Source: Planctomycetales bacterium (GTDB lineage: Bacteria > Planctomycetota > UBA11346). From it: DNA of 8,099 nt. The stretch lies in the NCBI GenBank assembly GCA_025362255.1, contig JANYGY010000156.1, positions 1 through 8,099 of the forward strand, read 5' to 3'. Each line of letters opens with the position of its first letter. Position 1 is the first letter of the stretch. The translations under genes were made by a program, and so were the position numbers. The notes beneath the pieces are model-generated. The model searched no databases. It was not told the DNA's origin and worked only from the letters and a program-made list of their open reading frames with translations. This document shows positions 6,334 to 8,099 of the stretch, piece after piece.

Positions 6334-7242
6334 TCACTTGGCCTTGGCGGGCACCACCGCCTTCGCCGGTGGCACGACATCGATCATACCCTGGTCAGGT
6401 GATGGAACGACCTTGGCTTTGGGTGCCGCGGGATCGCCACCCAGGGGCAGCATTTCCGGGTCGGCAGAGCTGCCGAACAGTTCGAGTTGTTCAGCCGCGA
6501 TGATCACCGCCCGGCGTTCGATCTTCTCAACCAAAATCAGCACCGGGCGGGAACCCGCGAGGTCACCATTGTTCGAACGCAGGTCGATCACCGAGCGTTG
6601 TGGGCTGGATTGATTCTGATTGAGGTTTGATTCCATTTCAGTGCCATCAGCCCGGCGCAGGACGACGCGTACGCACCGTTCAGCCAACGGCCCGGTCATT
6701 TCAAGCCGCCAATGGTCCTTTTCCAATTTGGCGCTGACCGTCGCCTTGCGGTCATCAGCCGGGGCGAAGGTCCGATCATTGGCATTTTCAGGCAGCGCCA
6801 GTTCACGGGTGGTGCCGTGACTGATCAATGCGGTGGCGCTGATGCGAATTTTCTTCAGCAGGGTCGGTGGGCGGATGAAGCCGCTGAATTCGACGGTCAG
6901 CGGCACGCTGAGATCGTCTTCTGACTCGTTGTGATTATTTTGGATTTGCGGCAAGGTGCCGGTCGCGGTGCCGTCGAGGTGCCCCTCGGGACCTTCGGCG
7001 GACAGGATCTGCACATCGCTCCAGCCCAGCAGTTGCCCATCGGAAAAACGGGTGACGAGTTCAAGATTCAGCTGCGCGCTATCCTGTTCCCCATTGCGCG
7101 TCATCTGCAGATTCACTGAACGGATCGACGGTAGGATGGCCGGAATTTCCGCGCCCATCGCCAGGGCCAGGGGCACCATCAGGGGCACCATCCGGGACAA
7201 CCAGCGAAAATGCATTTTGCGACATTTAGGGAATCGAGGCAT
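6334..7242 (-). CDS. Exported protein of unknown function, 302 residues
   Basis: I cannot assign a family. The start is the ATG at 7242, which has GGAG 5 bases upstream; an in-frame ATG at 7266 lacks this. The N-terminus is a Sec-type signal: basic residues to about 18, a hydrophobic core VPLMVPLALAMG (19-30), and a likely cut near the Gly30/Ala31 junction. No lipobox cysteine follows, so it is not an obvious lipoprotein. The mature part looks beta-rich, with alternating hydrophobic strands such as SVNLQMTR, AQLNLELVTRFSDGQLLGWSD, VPLTVEFSGFI and IRISATALI, perhaps two Ig-like or jelly-roll domains, which is inference. The last 33 residues or so are rich in Pro, Ala, Lys and Val (ending PPAKAVVPAKAK) and probably disordered. 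A perfect 12-base tandem repeat lies in the signal sequence. The gene follows dnaA on the same strand after a 113-base gap, so it may have its own promoter. Confidence 0.75.
   Translation of the reverse strand: MPRFPKCRKMHFRWLSRMVPLMVPLALAMGAEIPAILPSIRSVNLQMTRNGEQDSAQLNLELVTRFSDGQLLGWSDVQILSAEGPEGHLDGTATGTLPQIQNNHNESEDDLSVPLTVEFSGFIRPPTLLKKIRISATALISHGTTRELALPENANDRTFAPADDRKATVSAKLEKDHWRLEMTGPLAERCVRVVLRRADGTEMESNLNQNQSSPQRSVIDLRSNNGDLAGSRPVLILVEKIERRAVIIAAEQLELFGSSADPEMLPLGGDPAAPKAKVVPSPDQGMIDVVPPAKAVVPAKAK
7169..7192 (-). repeat. Perfect 12-base tandem repeat in a signal-peptide core
   Basis: AGGGGCACCATC occurs twice in direct succession (7169-7180 and 7181-7192). On the minus strand the two copies encode MVPL-MVPL in the hydrophobic core of the exported protein's signal peptide. 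The copies are identical, which suggests a recent slippage duplication that keeps the frame. Confidence 0.7.
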
Positions 7243-7355
7243 GGGTTCTCCGTGGGCTGCGAGCATGCCGGCATACGCCAGGTTGTCATGCGTCGTCTCA
7301 GCGGAGTGCGGTGCTGCTGGGGAATTTCCCGGCTGCTTCTCATGGCTCCGGCCGA

Positions 7356-8099
7356 TTAGCGGCCGCCTGCCGCGAGCACGGCGCGGGTCAGTTCGTTGAC
7401 CGCGCGCAGCAGTTCGGGATCCGCGGCGACGCGGGCCTCGGTGGTGCGCAGCGCGTGCAGAACCGTGGTATGGTCGCGGCCGCCGACCATCCCACCAAGC
7501 GCATCGAGGCTGTGTCCAGTGAGTTTTCGGCCGAGGAGCAGCGCTAGGCCGCGGGCCTTGACGATTTCGGCATGGCGACGTTTGCTCGCCAAATCGGCGG
7601 GGCGCAGGCCGAAGCGGTCGGCCACCGCCTGCACGATGCGATCGAAACTTGCGGTGGCGGCAGGAGCGGCCGGCTTGAGGTCGACGCCACCCCGGGTGAG
7701 CCGATCGGCCAGGATCAGCGCCTGGGTCATGTCCGGAGCCTGGGCGTCGACCAGCGCGGTGAGCACCGCCGCGTCGATACCGGCAAGTGCTGCGCCGGCG
7801 ATCCGACGGACCAGCGCGACGCGGGTTTCGACGTGCGGCGCATCCAGGCCGACGGTCAGCCCCCAGGCCAGGCGACTCGCCAGGCGATCGGTGAATCCAG
7901 CGAGTTTACGTGGTGCCTGACGCCCGGCGAAAACCAGCTGAACGCCCCGATCCAAAGCAGCGTTGACCACATGGAACAACTCCTCTTGCGCCAGATCACG
8001 CGCCCCCAGGGCATCGACGTTGTCGATCAGGATGACCGCCGCGCGATCGAGCAGGCCGCGCAGGCCGGCGTTCTCGCCCGGGGCGAATGCGCGACGCGC
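7356..8099 (-). CDS. dnaA: DnaA-like replication initiator, divergent AAA+ domain, 5' part beyond window
   Basis: DnaA binds origin boxes and, with ATP, oligomerises and opens origin DNA. The visible 247 residues run from just before Walker B to the C-terminus. Domain IV is intact: ASKRRHAEIVKARGLALLLGRKLTGHS then the signature GGRDHTTVLHA (forward 7455-7487). Box VII with its arginine finger is kept (FTDRLASRLAWGL, about 7857-7895). The AAA+ core is odd compared with E. coli DnaA as I recall it: Walker B reads VILIDN, with Asn (8019-8021) for the second Asp; sensor 1 TSDR is replaced by AGRQ (7917-7928); and the NVRELEG helix with the sensor 2 Arg reads DMTQALI, with Thr at that Arg (7725-7727). 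Walker A is outside the window. An exceptional chromosomal DnaA or a second, specialised paralogue are both possible. The gene ends in TAA; I saw no DnaA-box cluster nearby. Confidence 0.88.
   Translation of the reverse strand, partial: ARRAFAPGENAGLRGLLDRAAVILIDNVDALGARDLAQEELFHVVNAALDRGVQLVFAGRQAPRKLAGFTDRLASRLAWGLTVGLDAPHVETRVALVRRIAGAALAGIDAAVLTALVDAQAPDMTQALILADRLTRGGVDLKPAAPAATASFDRIVQAVADRFGLRPADLASKRRHAEIVKARGLALLLGRKLTGHSLDALGGMVGGRDHTTVLHALRTTEARVAADPELLRAVNELTRAVLAAGGR

Noticed and set aside
7243..7266. Upstream ATG at 7266 for the exported protein
   Set aside because: The GGAG is 5 bases before the ATG at 7242, and the first eight residues from 7266 add nothing to a signal peptide.
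7243..7355. Replication origin next to dnaA
   Set aside because: No TTATCCACA-like boxes or AT-rich unwinding element are seen in this 113-base gap, only an 11-base interrupted palindrome GGGAATTTCCC at 7320-7330; an origin could lie upstream of dnaA, outside the window.

Overview
The window looks like part of a high-GC bacterial chromosome. Genes are densely packed, spacers are short, and G/C at third codon positions leaves long spurious open frames antisense to the real genes. I see no rRNA, tRNA, CRISPR array, insertion sequence or phage gene. The species cannot be named from this sequence. A NarL-type response regulator, Sec-type export, succinylase-type lysine synthesis and a very divergent DnaA fit a free-living diderm or PVC-like bacterium, but that is only a weak inference.

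Layout. Positions 2-2807 read on the plus strand: the C-terminal part of a NarL/FixJ response regulator, a C45-family Ntn-hydrolase (acyltransferase/peptidase), and dapD. A perfect inverted repeat lies between dapD and the next genes, which face it. Positions 5952-2874 form a tight minus-strand unit in the order lysS, a small CbiX/SirB-type chelatase, then a NifS/IscS-like cysteine desulfurase. The 168-base divergent spacer upstream of lysS holds two pairs of 10-base-period repeats, a possible 14-codon leader ORF and possible alternative leader hairpins. From that spacer a 63-residue basic orphan protein is read on the plus strand behind a very good ribosome binding site. It converges on a minus-strand exported protein of unknown function, which lies downstream of a dnaA gene cut off by the window edge. 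No gap without a gene exceeds 300 bases.

Function. DapD makes a lysine/diaminopimelate precursor and LysS charges tRNA with lysine, but they are in separate, convergent units, so the pairing may be chance. CbiX (metal insertion into sirohydrochlorin) and the cysteine desulfurase (sulfur for Fe-S clusters and thio-cofactors) could share cofactor metabolism.

Most unusual item. The DnaA has an intact DNA-binding domain IV, but its AAA+ domain has lost or changed the usual Walker B second acid, sensor 1 and sensor 2 residues. The untranslated leader of lysS is the second place worth a closer look.
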